From assembly GCA_009760855.2 (NCBI GenBank), contig WPIO01000010.1:372001-436000 (forward strand): DNA of 64,000 nt, read 5' to 3'. The stretch's first letter is position 1. The number at the start of each line of letters is the position of its first letter. Positions 12,471-25,562 of the stretch are shown one piece after another. The translations under genes and the position numbers were made by a program. The notes beneath the pieces are model-generated. The model was given only the letters and a program-made list of their open reading frames with translations. It had not been told where the DNA came from and made no database searches. The stretch is from Cristatella mucedo. Its lineage: Eukaryota > Bryozoa > Phylactolaemata > Cristatellidae.

Positions 12471-14567
12471 GTGCAAACAGCTACGTCAGCATCCGTATGT
12501 CGTCGGGTAGCTCGAAAGAGTCAAACGCAAGCAAGTCAAAGTTAGTAGACTTGTCTACTGCTTCGCTAGCTTTTTGGCGAAATTATCTCGATAAGCAACA
12601 AGTACAAGAACTAATAACAATATATTAATCCCGTGGGGGTTGCATGAAAAGCAGTTTGAACGCATTCTACGGCATCATGTAGCGGCAATAGAGCCATAGA
12701 AGCTTTCACTGCGGTACGGCTGCCAACGAAGTATCGCCTTCTGCAGAACTCACAACCATATCACGGGTCACGAAGTGCGAGAGGTCACGAAGTGAGAGAG
12801 CGTTGTGCTGTTTCTTTAAGACAAAGCAATCGGAGCTGACCTCAGTGGTATTTCTTTCAGTGGCTATTGAAATTAAAACGCAGTGAGACCTAATAGTTCG
12901 GCCAGGCGACGTTAATAAAATGGTTAATCGGCGTAGCGTTAACTGACATATGAAAGAGCAGCTCGACGAATCTCCTTTGCGGGAGGCGGTGGTTTCTTTT
13001 CTCGCTGGCGGCACTTTGCGGTCCTCCCTCACTCTTCCGGCGTGACGTCAACTCTCAGATGAGGCGAGCCGACCGCGCCTCGACTTTCGATGTGAATTTT
13101 ATAGTAAGCAAGTCACCCAAGTGAACCTAGTTGACCACGAGTTCCGCTGAGGCTCGTGCGTGCGAGTGAACGGCCTCAGTAGCCTCAGAATTCCACGCGG
13201 TCGCTGGCTATAAGGCTGCAGCTCATGCTGCAGATCCAGCTAGCCGCAATGCAAGGCGGTGATTGTCTAACTGAGGTAGCTTGGCTGGTTATATCACCTC
13301 TGAGGAGCTCGAAAAGTGGGTCGCGCGGCCCCGGTAAGCCCCGGACGCCGTGCAAAAGCCAAAATCCGTGCTCGCTGTAGAGAGTATGGCAGAAATATCT
13401 GTTCCGCCGAGAATGTATGGTGATATCGCTAGTGCTGCCACTGCTGAGAACGTATGGGATATCATAGGTGTCTACAAATTTATTCAGAAATCTAAGCGCT
13501 GAGGAATGGAGGGCAGTCACGAATACTTTAATGACAGCTCCGGAGATTTTCTGCACAGGACCAAACTTTGACCTTTCCCTCCAGCTTGGACTGTTGTCAA
13601 TGTCACAAGAAGGTCCGAGTGCGAGGCTGCCCCGCTGCCCTTAACAAGACACACTAAGCAGGACACCGATCAGTCAATTCCCTTTACAATCTCGATGTAA
13701 AACGAATAAAACCTGAACAGTTCACAAGAGTATGCAACCGGGCAGTCGGATGACAATCTGCTCCGCTCAGTTGCTAAGCAGTGTCTCGAGCGTAGCACTA
13801 CCTGACATCCTCTACGGTTAGCGCTACCTGGCGGCTGAATCTTTCCTCGTGTAGCTCGGCGTATTTCCTATTCACGGTGATGTTAACCCTGCCGTGGTCA
13901 ATATGCTTTTAAAAAGAAAAATGACGGTCCTATGGTTTCTAAGTGTATTCAAGTCGCAAAATATATCTGTGTGTATACTTTGAGATAGGTCTACGGGTTT
14001 GGATTAACAGTATAGAGAAAACTCTTTATTCGTTTTAGAGTTGTTAGGGTGCACGCTGTTAAGGTTTTAGGGCTTAGGGTTTTCGACAGCTGGCTATACT
14101 GTTGGACTTACTGGTATGGCAATCAAGCCCATTTGAGAAACCACGCTTTCCGTACATCGGCATAAGACAAATATATTCTTGATAGATATGGTAAGGTGGG
14201 CTGAATGATAGTAAACATAACCCAAAATAAAGTAGACCTCCACAATGGATTGGGCAATGCAGAAATAGCACATTAGAGGAAAGCGGTCGCCGGGGGCTTT
14301 TGGGAGCTCGGCTAGGAATTTTCTGCTCTTATTTGCTTGTGTTGGTCATGACAGTTTGAACGAAGGCATGGCGGGATATCCAAACTAGCTTAAGGAGCTA
14401 AGCGCGAGCAGATTCTTTTTTGAGCTTTCAGGATGGTGTATTTAGCGAGGCATTATTCAGCGAACTTTTAGAGCTTTGGCACTCATGGAATTTATCTCTT
14501 GAACACTGCAGCAAAACTGGGAAAGCGTATGAGTTAAAGAACATACTTAATAACGTGCACAATTTCA
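12471..14567. other. No gene recognised
   Basis: A 123-codon minus-strand frame (13185-13556) and a 108-codon one (12706-13032) lack signal peptide, motif or repeat relatives. They could be chance or decayed coding sequence. Confidence 0.4.
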
Positions 14568-15990
14568 GCAAGCATAACATGGTTAGCGGTAGCATGCACT
14601 GTGTCGACGTGTAAACTATTGCTTGTGATAGCATGCACCGCGCCAGCACGCGTAAGCACTCAAAGAAAGAACTACAAGGATCCACCGGATTCCGTGATAA
14701 CCAGGTGCGTTTTCTAGCTTCTTCATCTTAAATGTTGTCAAGTCAGGGATGTCATGGCCTCTAGAGTCGGGGCGAGTTTCAGGCTTTGATGGCGAACGAA
14801 CCAAAGGTGAGGTCTCCTATAGATGCGAGATTCGTAAGGGGTATGGCTGGATGGTTTGAGTAAGAACAGCTGGTGGTACAATTCGTAGTCTCCCGTGGGG
14901 GAGTAGATGTGCTAGGTAGGCGAGCCAGAAAGTGAAAGGACTTAAAATTGAGTGACAGAATCTTGAAATCGATGCAGCGCTTGATTTAATAGTAGTGCAG
15001 GTCTGTGTGAAGTGGTTAGATGCGACAACTACGAACCCTACGACACAGAAGCCTGTCAGCAGATTTTTGCACCGGATGTAAACGCCCGATCGCGAAGGCC
15101 AGTATACCATCAAGCAGTGAGCTAGGGGGCTAAAGACGGGTTGTCACAGATGCATGGACCAATTTGAATGTATTCAATAGTAACCCTGTCTAATCTAATA
15201 CAAGTTTCAGCAATACTGAGTAGCTGGAAGTAGACGGAATAGACTGTGAATGTGAAGAGATCGAGAAAAGATCATCGAGAAAAGATCACTTTGGAAACAT
15301 ACACCTCTGTTTCGGGCACATGCAAAATGAAATAATTTATGCTGGTAGAGCCGATTTTGAGTGTTAAGCTTTCCATCTAACGAGTCACATTCGGTTTACC
15401 CACGTGACTGTTAAGTTCGTTTAATCGTCGTTGGATTTGAGAAAGTTCGCTGCCGTCTATTTGCGGATTCAGCAATACCTGCAGCAAAGAAATTGCGATA
15501 ATTCGACGCACTAGAGGGCTGAAAGAGGTCATAGCTAATGTAGAGCTGAGCGTCATCTGCTTAGAAGTGATAACCTAGATTGTGCTTGGTAATCACATCG
15601 GCAAGAAGGTTAGTATAAACCATGAAAATACGAGGACCAAGCATATGGCCCTGAGGTAACCTGCACTTCAGTGGTTCTTTGGTTGATCTTTATCCATTCA
15701 CACCATTCACTCTGGAGTCTCCCTCTGAGAAAGGAGCTGAACCAGTGCAGTGCATGGCTGCAGTGATGTCCAGACGAGATGAGAGTCGCTCGAGAAGGAC
15801 TTAGTGATTATTACGGTCAAACATTGCCAAAAGATTTCGCGAAATAAGTGAAGAGACTCGCCAAAAGTCTGAATTTCCGAGGTTTGTATTCACTCGAAAC
15901 AATGCTTCGTCTGATGCAAGATGTCTCCCGACCCTGGAAGGTGTGGAAATGAGTTTAGTTGGAGTTGCAAGCGTCCACTGCACAGGCTGG
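14568..15990 (-). mobile_element. Old, decayed LINE copy (CR1/L2 group)
   Basis: Nucleotide similarity to the 5260 family on the minus strand. It runs from the 3'UTR (AGCATAACATGGTTAG at 14571) through the C-terminal region (14690-15200) and the motif C/B area (15560-15720) to motif A and fingers at about 15830-15990. All frames are broken by stops and indels. The hairpin tail and (ATT)n are missing, so the 3' end is eroded or deleted. Confidence 0.75.
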
Positions 15991-16816
15991 AAGACCTGCA
16001 AGTTTGGCACCTGCAGTGGCCCGATGCATCGGGAGAAGACCTCTCAAGATAGCTCTCAAGACTTCTCGAAAATCCTGAAAAGGATTCACAGCGAGTAATA
16101 TATCATACAGGAATCCCGACAAAAGACGACGCTCCTAATTAACCTAATGAAGTGGCAAGAACTCTTTGATTATTAGCAAGCAGCTAGCTCTGCGGAAATA
16201 GGTGGAATTCTCGTTTGAGCGCCTCAGTAGACATAATAAAGAGACTTTAATCGTCTGCTATTCAGCCTGATCTATTGTATATATCTAGTCGATGTTCATG
16301 CAATGGCCCCTATTTGAAGGAGCTTTAATGGCGAGATCCCTTATCTACTACTTACGTCATGGGGGAAAATACCTGCACTATTTATACTCGTTTCGCCCGA
16401 AGAGTCATTAGCTTGCTTAGATTCTCCTGGCAGGGGCATCCCTGTTCTCCAACTGGCTGAAATTGTCTAATGCCCATATGAATTGATGCAAAGGAAATCG
16501 TGTAACTAGAGTCATCGGATTGGACACTGATTTTGCAGTGCCTCATGTCTCATTTCATTTCTTTTCGTTGAGACACCACGCACACTCACTGCCAGCACCC
16601 ACCAACTGACCTAAGGCCTGAGCACTCTACTCCGGTTTCAGTCAAAGGCCTCTGAAACGAGTCACTGCTACTGAATGCCATCAACCGTTATGTTGTCGTT
16701 AGAGGCAAAAGCTCGATATCTAACCGCTTTACAGCCAAAAGCCACGAGAAATCGTACGGCGTGCGCCAGCAGGAGTTCGAGGTCCCAGCGAGTCTGCAGC
16801 GGATATATATACATAT

Positions 16817-16870
<54 letters not shown>

Positions 16871-19347
16871 AGAGAGAGAGAGAGAAGCTGTGCTGATGGA
16901 TTGGCAGCTCTCATCGAATTATTGGAGTCTAGCCAACTGTGCGGAGCAGAGATCGTCAGTTACTAGACTTCCAGAAAGGCTCTCACACTTGCGACGGCAC
17001 GACGTTGCTGAATCACTTGCTCGAACGGCACATCCGGCCTGTACTTCCGATTTATAACAGCTGACGCTCTCTGCACCTCTTTGTCGCTTCTCTGCCTCAG
17101 TATGCGAGCCCAACTGAGCCAACCAGCTGCGCTTTCAGAGAGCCGTCGGTCGGCGACAGCGCTACTTAGCCGCTATCGATCAGCCGGCCAGCTGACTCTG
17201 TACCGTGTGACCTGGTCTCAGTCGACTGCTCGAGACCGAATAAAGAGGCCTCAGGTGGGCTGGACACTCCGCGTCTTCCGGTGGAAGCACCTGCCAAAGA
17301 ATGGCTCACTCATTGGTGAGCTGGATGGCCAGCATTGTCAATCTCTCGGCATCGCCTCACATGATTTGCAATGAACAGCCGTGATGACTGTGCGAACGGT
17401 CTACCGGCGTGCGAACGACTGCTCGCACTAACTTGAGCATCCCACTGCGGCTATGGGCTACCTATAAATTAGGTATAAGCATTGATTTATTAATCCACGA
17501 GTTGTTCTGAGGTAAAGCCACAAGCGGTTAGGCAAGCTGTCATCAGCTTAGGTACAACCGATCTCAGAATGCCATGTTGATATTTACTCTCCCTTGCTAC
17601 TGCATGGTCGGCTGTGTCACAACCTGCATAAACAAGCAGACGTGCTAAATTGCTGCCAGGTCACCTCGCTGGTAGTCTTAAAGAAATATAATACTGGTTT
17701 GGGGCAGCGTAGGCTTAACATCTGTAAAAAAATAAACGCCACTGCGAAAAGGAAAACTTAAGCACCGGTCTCTTTGCAACTCTGGAATGCAGCCGAGGTT
17801 TATTCAATAACATATAGATCAATAAAAAGCAGAGGACAAATATGGGTCAATAAAAAGCAGAGAACTGGGCAGTGTTTGCTTACAGCTCGCTATGAGAGAA
17901 TTATCGTGGGTGTTGACATCATATGCAATGCATTTATTTTTTTAACTGCTTAACTGCTGCGACTATCTGCCAATGCATGTCAATGTCAAGGCCTGGGCAG
18001 CCCATGCCTGGCGGCCCATATTGAACAGTAGCAGGCCCGTAGCAAAGAGTCGGGGTGGGGTCTTGTAAAAACTGAGAACTGCCCATCTATTTCCTTTATC
18101 CTGAGAAGCTCGAGGCTTGTAAAGCATCCAAGACCACAGCAATAGGAAGCTGGTGTACCAAATCAGAGGGTACTTGGCAAGTTCTGGGGGCAGGGTAACA
18201 AGACACTTCTCTCACACATTCGTTGAATACGCACAGTTGAAAGGCTACATGTATTCTGCAGGCACGTCGCTTTGAGTGGCTGGATTTACGGGAATCTTTA
18301 CCGTACTGTGGTGGTTATAAGTTTTTATACACACCCACGAGTGCATCGTGTCCAACTAGCTGCACCAGAATCGTCCCAGGCTGTTTAAACTTGTAGTCTC
18401 ATTTGGAGACACCCGTGGACAGTCTTCTGCGCAAGGCGGTGCATAAGAGCTGCCCGATTCTCGACGGAACAATTGCCACAATTTCGCTGGCTGCGTCGGA
18501 AAGAGAATGCATTATAATTTCCATTTACACAGTAGTGGCTACAAACTGCAAGAGCCACTTTAAGGGCATGCTCTCTAATTGTCTTCCGAAACAAGGCCAG
18601 GAAGTCTAAGCAAACGTTAGGAGGAGGGGGAATTCATTTCACAGAACTGTGGAGCAGACGCTAGACCCTGCCGCTTGCCTCCAGCTTTTGAGTCATGCGT
18701 GGCTGTGGTATGTTGCAGTCATTGGCATGTCGGGAAGCCTTCAACCCTATGGGGTCAAAATTTCCATTCACTCCACAGCAATAATGACTTGCCAACTCTG
18801 ACCCATGCCACTCCTTAAAATGACGACTCTGACGGCTCCTAGGTCATGCCGTGTGCTATACAGTAATGATTTTCATATCGATTACACTTTTGCGACTATT
18901 CCTAAGATTTTGGCACTTGTTTGTGTAGGCTGATCGCGGGTTCTCGGCTCAATGGGGCGCGTGTGGCTCTAGTCTTACCGAGTAATAAAGCAATGCCGTA
19001 TGTATAGAGCGTACTAAGGAAGCAGATTAGATAAATAACCACATCGTACTATGCAGCGGGTTTTCTGGTGCCATTAACGATGCTCCAGGAGCTGAGTCTG
19101 CAGATCTTACGGTGCCTAGCAAATTGATGACAGAGTAAGCCCAATCTTGTGCAACAAATTTGCTGCTGAGTAGTTTTTAAGTGCGGGGAAAGGCGGCCTA
19201 TTTTCGCATCTCACAGCTGCATAGCTGTGCGAGATATATTTTAATGTTTAGGAACGTGTGTCTTAGACTCGACTTGATGCACGATTTCATTTTAATGAAA
19301 GATCCACGATTTTTGCGACAGAAACAACCATTGTTTATATGGTCCAC

Positions 19348-19351
<4 letters not shown>
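15991..19351. other. No gene recognised apart from the microsatellite at 16803
   Basis: Unique sequence with short frames only. 17081-17374 (97 codons) is the longest and has no motif. Confidence 0.45.
16803..16885. repeat. Compound (CA)n(TA)n(GA)n microsatellite
   Basis: (AC)n at about 16816-16838, (AT)n to 16868, then (GA)n to 16884. The same order as at 28265-28440. Confidence 0.95.

Positions 19352-19417
<66 letters not shown>
19352..19417. repeat. (CT)n microsatellite
   Basis: About 33 uninterrupted CT units between CACGTGT and TAACGAAC. Confidence 0.97.
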
Positions 19418-19420
<3 letters not shown>

Positions 19421-19479
19421 CGAACTTCCGAAATGATGGCTGGCTCTGCTCAGGCATTTCTAGCACGGTCCGCCGCCGT

Positions 19480-19690
19480 GAGCGGCGCTCTTCGATGCTC
19501 AGCTTGAAGCAGCGTATTCACGTCCGTAGAAAAGCGTCTGCAGCAGATCGCGAAGAGCAGCTCGCTTTCGACACAGAGCTGGAAAGAGAGCTCTCCGAAA
19601 TCAAGCTAGGCTTGCATCGCTTGTACAGTGAGATGCTTGAGGGTCTGTCTGTCTGCCTGTCTGTGCGGCCTCTCACCTTGGCTCGCTGCT
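19480..19690 (+). other. Possible further helix-rich unit
   Basis: After the (CT)n run, the frame reads SLKQRIHVRRKASAADREEQ and then ELERELSEIKLGLHRLYSEM. Spacing resembles unit A (ERQASSGRDR ... SLEQRLQQQHDRHQDEM). Low-complexity helix composition could produce this by chance. Confidence 0.2.
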
Positions 19691-20689
19691 GACTTGGGAT
19701 TGGGATATGTGGACCTGTGGTCTGGATGAAAGGAGACGCTAGGAGGCGCTTTCAGAGGGAGCGCTTCCAGAAGCAGCATTTGCGAGCTCTCTACTTCCGA
19801 GTGGGTCGCTAGAGAAACAACTAAAGTTAATCAAGAGCCTCTCGTCTTGGAGATAGCTCAAGCACATTCGTTTAAAATCATCTCCATAAAGTGACAGGTT
19901 GGTGTGTCGTGGCACTCTAAGAGCCACCTGGCTGGCCAGCGTGGCTGCTCATGGCTCTGACTGCCTGACACCAAAGTGCAGACACATGAGCAATACATTT
20001 TTTTGAAGCTGCTACAGACCCTCAATAGAATTCAGTAGCAAAAATACCATTTGATGACCAATATTTTTCAAAATTATTAATTTTGTGTACTATTGTTACC
20101 CAAAGTCAATATCAAAACTTTGATAGGAATAAGAAAGCGAGTATATACTTTGTCCACCATTAGAACTTAATTGGACGCATTTAAAAGAAAGGCTTGACAT
20201 TGCGTCATAGTGACGCAATTAGAGCTAAAATGCATATAATATGTTATTAATAATAAATTTATATTATAAAATATATTTATAAACCGGTTATAGCAGAGTG
20301 CGATGCCAGGCACGCTCATACGAACTTTTTCAGAGAGAAAAAATCCACATGAATGTCAGGAGTAGGTCCCACGGCTTTAACCATGACCATCAAAGCTTAA
20401 AACAAATCTGTCGATATCCTTTGATACTTAATCTATTTTGACATATTACCTTTCAGTCTGAACATATTTTCCAATCCATTGAATTTTCATCAATAGAACA
20501 TCGTATCGAATTAGTCTGGAAAGCTTTGATTTGTCATTCTTTTGAATGCTTGCTTCAATTTTTCTCTGGTTAAAATTATTGACTGTTTAAATGTAACTGT
20601 CGATTCAAAGCAGTGTCACCAAGTTCAGTGCAAACAATCAATAAATTTAATATTTCTCTGGCTAAATGGCAAAAATTAGTTACTTACTA
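19691..20689. other. No gene recognised; AT-rich
   Basis: AT-rich from 20000, including AATAATAAATTTATATTATA at about 20247. No frame of note. Confidence 0.5.
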
Positions 20690-20925
20690 TCGGTCTTGCA
20701 GTATCGCTTCGGGTCAAAGGCAAAATTGCCTTTTCCTATGGCTGTCATGGCGACTTTGCAAATCAGCCGCTAGGCTTGACGATCGAGAACTTTGCAACTG
20801 CTACATTTCGAAATGTATCTTTGACGTGCACTGGGTTCCCAACAATCAGCACGTCGACTTCTACATTATTTAACTCGCCCTTTGGTCTATTCACTCTCTT
20901 GGTATCTCATTGAGAGCCACACGTT
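20690..20925 (+). mobile_element. Decayed LINE fragment (RT C-terminal region)
   Basis: The frame includes SAARLDDRELCNCYISKC and DVHWVPNNQHVDFYII, matching [17 protein letters not shown] and [16 protein letters not shown] of the 5260 copy. A stop follows, then a shifted IHSLG (compare LHSMAP). Confidence 0.65.
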
Positions 20926-22300
20926 ACGCAAGGGCAACATTCATCACTGAGGGGCTGAATTCAGATTCCTGCCAACGGTTCGAACCATGGTTGATCAGCG
21001 CCTGCCCTGATGGCGACAAATCCACGATAATGCTATCACTGACTTGATACAAAACGTTTGATGCATTAGCAGATTCTTTCTGACATGTTTCGCCTGAAAC
21101 GAAAGAGAGAAAGTTATCGTTGTAATCTTATTCCCGGGTCAGGACGCATTGCGCCTGCCATGCAACCTGGCGACGACAGCATTTTTTGGATACCCTCCAG
21201 ATAGTCTAGTCCCAAGAGCTACAATTGTCAAGACTGTGTACAGAATTACAATAGCAATGAATCCTTGACTATAACTCACGATACGAGCATTCGTGTCGCA
21301 CGCTAGCGCCAGAGGATGAGAGCTGAGCATGCAATTTGTAAAAAGGTGCATACGAATTTGGTTCAATAAATTTATATTTATAAATTATAATAATATTATA
21401 ATTACATAATATAATATAATTAATAAATGATAGACTCAGCTCGAGCTGAGTCTACCACCGATCGGCCACTTATTCTCCTGCGAGCGTCAACACTGACGTC
21501 ATTGGTAGTTCTACAGTCTTACGCTAAACTCATTTTATAATCAGATGAATCGCCGCGGCAGGTCAGTCAGCTTTTCCTTCCAGCCCGCTGAGCTCCTGCT
21601 TCTGCCCCGAGCCCTCAAAATAACAGAGGTCGTCCAAGTGCACTCTGATGCCGGTCAGATGTCAGCGTGTCACGTCAACATGCCAGCAGCACCCCGTGCA
21701 TCTGTACAGCTAAGTCACCGGGGCGGCGAACTCTGTGGCAGCAGCTGCGAAGCTAAGAATTGGGGCTCGGATTTCTGCCACTCATCGTAGCGAAATGCGG
21801 TAAATGTATCTGGCGGGTGCACAGTGAAGCTTAATTTGAGCTTAAGAGAAAATGACCGGCGTGCCCCGAGCTCTTGTGAGCCTCCACAAAACCAGTGCCA
21901 AAAATAGCAGCATTGGTATTTTCTTGCCAAAATGTTTCCGCTCTGTGCAAGCATGACCCCCTCGATTACGAAACTGTCTTGTCCATGGAGCTGCAGCAGG
22001 TGGTCATATGATCTCCATTATGAATTCGCCCGCTTTGCTTTCGGACGTTCATCATCAGGCTTTCGGAGGTGTCGGCGGCAGGGGGGGAGTGGCCTCCCTC
22101 CCCCCCCCCCCGCTCGGCCGGCTCTGGTCTCACGGGCACGGATAGCGACAGCAAGCGAGCAGGCAAATTTGATAGAGCACTGGTCACTGACATTCTACCG
22201 CCCTGTTCGTGTCTTCAGTGCTGCCGTAGATCCGGGTGCCATAAGCGGTTCGTCGAGGATTTAAGTGATTACTAGCCTAGTTTGCAAACGTCGTCTAATA
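20926..22300. other. No gene recognised
   Basis: Contains an AT-rich patch (21367-21425) and a poly-C run (22099-22111) facing a poly-G run at 22080-22088. Frames at 21545-21790 and 21932-22275 have no motif. Confidence 0.45.
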
Positions 22301-22766
22301 TACCATATTTTACCGTGTATATCCCCCTTTAAACAAAATGTGGGGGTAAGATAATGGAGAGGAGGGTTTATACATCGAGGCTATTTTTTGATCTAGTATT
22401 TCGCTAAACAGCGTACCTGCTTTGAATGCATTTCCGTTGTTGGACTGCCTTTTGAATGCATTTGTGGAACTTCAAATGCAATGAACAGAACGAAAGATGA
22501 CACAGTATGAGGAGAGTAGGCGATGACAAAGATGATAACGGAGGTTTCACCAAATTTTAAGCCTGTGATATAAACGAGTAAAATGGAGAGGATACCAACA
22601 CCATTCCTAATTCAGAGGACAGTGATAATGACATGAGTGATTACTATGAGTCTTTATTGTTCAGTTCATTCGGTTATTAAACAAAAATATTGTTCCCGAA
22701 AAATCGATACAGCAATTTTGTGGGCTTATACATCGGGGTGTGGTTTATACACGGTAAAATACGGTA
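22301..22766. mobile_element. TA-flanked terminal-inverted-repeat element (pogo/Tc1-type, internally deleted)
   Basis: Left end TACCATATTTTACCGTGTAT and right end, read inward, TACCGTATTTTACCGTGTAT: matching terminal inverted repeats with one mismatch and TA at both ends. Inside, near 22590-22660, a short plus-strand frame reads GEDTNTIPNSEDSDNDMSDY. This is an acidic tail of the kind ending some pogo/jerky-type transposases. There is no DDE core, so this is a non-autonomous derivative. Assignment to pogo/Tc1 is inferred from the TA flank and end sequence. Confidence 0.6.
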
Positions 22767-23089
22767 CTTTACATAATTTCCCAATCTCACGCCAATGTGC
22801 CTATTTTTAGATTGAAAATTTTTGAAAAGCTGCTGGCATGCGTAGCCAAGGATGCTAATTCAAGCTGGCACCTGCATTGACGGCATTCTGTCCTGCGGCT
22901 TCTGTGACTTCACTAGTCATCACCATCATTACTTTTTTAAAAGTTTAGCTGATTCAGCATTTGTATCATTTGTATAGCGTCAGCGTAGCCTTAAAAGTTG
23001 CCACTGCCGCCTGCAGTGCTTAATGAAAGTTCTCCCGAAGCAGGGCTCGAAATCACGACCTGATTTGTGAAGAGCGAGTACCTTAGTAG
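22767..23089. other. No gene recognised
   Basis: Unique sequence between the TIR element and a LINE fragment, with nothing visible. Confidence 0.5.
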
Positions 23090-23480
23090 GCTTGAGCAAG
23101 ATAATATAGGGACCTAAAGGTAAATGACAGAATGTTAAAGTCGATACCCTGATTAATAGGCAGCCAGTGCAGATTACTGAGCCAAGGTGTAGTGTGGACG
23201 TTGCTACGTTTACAACAGATAAGTCTACCCGCCGAGTTTTTTACCAATTGTGAGCTTGTTAGTGCCTAGCAGGAAGACCTGCAAGTAGTGAGTTACAGAA
23301 GTTTAGTCGGGATATCACCAATGAATTAGCCAGCTTGGCTGAGGTGTGCTTAACAAAGCAAACCAAAATTTCGGCAATGTTACAGAAGTTAAAGAAGGAA
23401 CCAACCTGATATATGCTTGTTGAGCCGATTGGATGGTTATGTTTTCTAGTTGCTGAGTAACTCTAGGCTTTTTCCCATGG
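23090..23480 (-). mobile_element. Decayed LINE fragment (3' coding region)
   Basis: Nucleotide pattern AGGGACCTAAAGGTAAATGA ... CAGCCAGTGCAGATTACTGA ... GAGTTACAGAAGTTTAGTCG ... GGCAATGTTACAGAAG parallels the minus-strand order of the young LINE (AAGGGACCTAAAAGTGAGCG ... AGCCAGTGCAGGTCGGCGAG ... AGTTGCAGAAGTCGAGACGG ... AGCAATGTTATGTAG). Clearly related but more diverged. Confidence 0.65.
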
Positions 23481-23724
23481 GCCCAATTCAATTCCAGAAT
23501 ATTTTCAGCCTTCCAAGAGTGAACGTCGGCAGTACATGCTCTTGGGAAGTTTTAGATTCTACAAGGCAGAGAACAATCAAAGTAAAGCTAAACTGTACAA
23601 GTACAGCTGCGTGTCAGTCGTCTGAATAGAAATAATTGTGCCTAGGTCGTCCTTGTGGCTTTTGTCGGCAAGGAGTCTAGCAATCCAAAGGAGTGGAGCA
23701 CCCCACACGTCACATGCTTACTGG

Positions 23725-23815
23725 GTGAGCCGTGACGGCACACTACATAAGGCGGTGGCTTTTCACGACCTCAGTCCCAAGGTCGTGGGTTCACATCCTT
23801 CATCAAATCAAATCA
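23725..23815 (+). mobile_element. Possible SINE head, family B-like
   Basis: GTGAGCCGTGACGGCACAC resembles an A box, followed by AAGGTCGTGGGTTCACATCC as a B box. The family B body is not recognisable after it. It could be a decayed SINE or tRNA-like sequence. Confidence 0.35.
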
Positions 23816-23935
23816 AGCCGTGGCCGGCCTTCCAGATAAGCGTAAGAACTTGGCTCTGTATCCGTTGATCAACCGGCAGCCATACAAGCTTTTTTAGCAA
23901 AGGCAACCGGCGATCAAACCTCTGGGATTTTTAAA
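23790..23935 (-). mobile_element. LINE C-terminal fragment, second family
   Basis: On the minus strand a frame reads LPLLKKLVWLPVDQRIQSQV, the LHWLPV..RI motif of LINE C-termini. It is closely similar to 58690-58830, so both come from one family distinct from the 5260 type. Confidence 0.6.
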
Positions 23936-25269
23936 CTAGCCTTGCAGCGATGTTCATCGCCAGCTACAGTTACCTAGTGGCTTTTTTAGAAGCTTGTCAA
24001 ACAACTCGTATAGCTAAATACATCGAGCAGTCTATAACAATTGTCTTGTATAGCCTCTGTATTTACAATTGGCTTGCATTAGGATTTGCATTAGCATTGA
24101 GAGGCAAAACTTTGGCCGTAAAGCTTAAATTTTATTTGGAGTGACGCCAGTGCTGTGGCTACGCTTAAATTGAAGTGGTTTTTGTGCGCACGCCTTTTCC
24201 CTCTGCTGGTCGTGCGCTTCGCTGGCCAACTGACCGTGGTCGATGGTTCACTGTTCAATCGCACTTGGACGTGTCCCTCAATCTAGTGTTAGCAACTACG
24301 GACCGGCTGGAGGGCCGTCGATCAGCGCCGCAAATTCTTTGAGGGTGCCTATCCTAAGCCATGACCCGGGCAGGCAAATTTTCGAGGAAAACTCGAACCC
24401 CAAATGTGGCTCCTCCGCAGGGCCTTTATATAGAGCTAACAGATTATGAACGCTCTCAAAAAGACGGATGTGTGCTCTTATTTGATCAAGTTCTGAGAAA
24501 ATCGCACTTTTAAGGGATGCCTCAAATATGATTGTCTCAGGGTACGACACGTGCAGTTTCAGATTCCGCTAATAAAAGCTGCAAATAAACTCTCTCGGTG
24601 GCTACGTTCGTTATACGGCGCCCAGTCGGTAGGACTAGCTCGGTTCCATGTAGGACTATCCTTTCTGTCACAGCGGAGCTAGCAGATGTGCTCGCACGCA
24701 CAATTTTCTCTTCCTTTAGCTGCTTATCCGGTACCCGCATATAGTGCTGGCAAGTTATTCCGGCACACACATATGCGACCGCCAAGTAAAGCAGTAGTTG
24801 CCCCGACCAGCTCTCCAACCTCGAATATGGGACTGCACTGACTCGGAAATCGGATTAAAGGAACGCGGACCACAGGTGCTCCAACAGTCTAAACGGCAGC
24901 GTGATTAACTTAGACGTGCGGCGACTTGAATTTCGTTTGGGTCAGCATGCCAGGCAAGGACGTCCGACGAAGTAGCTACGTCTCGCCCTTTGAATCACCA
25001 TTAATGGCATGCGGCCACAGGAACGACGGTATGCGACCACAGCGACGACGACCGGCGGCTATGGCTCCGCGCGCCCATCGATCAGCCAGGCGAAAACGAG
25101 GCCACCCAGGGTGGCACGCGGCGGTCGTTCCTCCGCAATGTCGACGATTATCCTAATAATCATAAAAAAACAAGTCGCTTACGTAGCATCCGAGTGGAAC
25201 TTTATCTACAGCCCCCTCTACGAGTGCTTTACAGACCGCCACAATTGAACCAATGCCCAAGGGTTAGTG
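23936..25269. other. No gene beyond the secreted-like frame at 24537
   Basis: Short frames on both strands, GC-rich near 24950-25140. None carries a recognisable motif. Confidence 0.45.
24537..24818 (-). CDS. Hypothetical secreted frame
   Basis: 93-residue minus-strand frame. It begins MESWSGQLLLYLAVAYVCAG, a plausible signal peptide with cleavage near GITC, followed by a Lys/Glu-rich then Thr/Val-rich stretch. There are no conserved motifs and the family is unknown. It could be chance, since frames of this length are expected in 64 kb. Confidence 0.2.
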   Translation of the reverse strand: MESWSGQLLLYLAVAYVCAGITCQHYMRVPDKQLKEEKIVRASTSASSAVTERIVLHGTELVLPTGRRITNVATERVYLQLLLAESETARVVP

Positions 25270-25515
25270 ACATCGTACTAATAATAATAATAACAATACA
25301 ATAATAATACGTTTGTATAACGCCCTCAGAGAACTTAATCTCATTTATATGCGCTTTACATATGCTGCAAGGGAAGCCTTGTCAAATCGCAAGTGGTAGC
25401 ATGCTCAATGACAACAAGCATAACATGGTTAGAGGTGACATGCACAGAGTCAGCAGGCATATATGGTTAGTGGCGGCATGCAGCAGTGTCAGCACGCATA
25501 AGCACATGCGCTGTA
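25270..25515 (-). mobile_element. LINE 3'UTR and tail, solo
   Basis: (AAT)n at 25280-25312, the tail hairpin (GCCCTCAGAGAACTTAATCT) and the family 3'UTR (AGCATAACATGGTTAGAGGT near 25420). No coding part remains, so this is an extreme 5'-truncated insertion of the young LINE family. Confidence 0.8.
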
Positions 25516-25562
25516 TCGAGCCTACAAAAGTAGATGTGTATCGTTCTCAGGCCAGCATGCTA

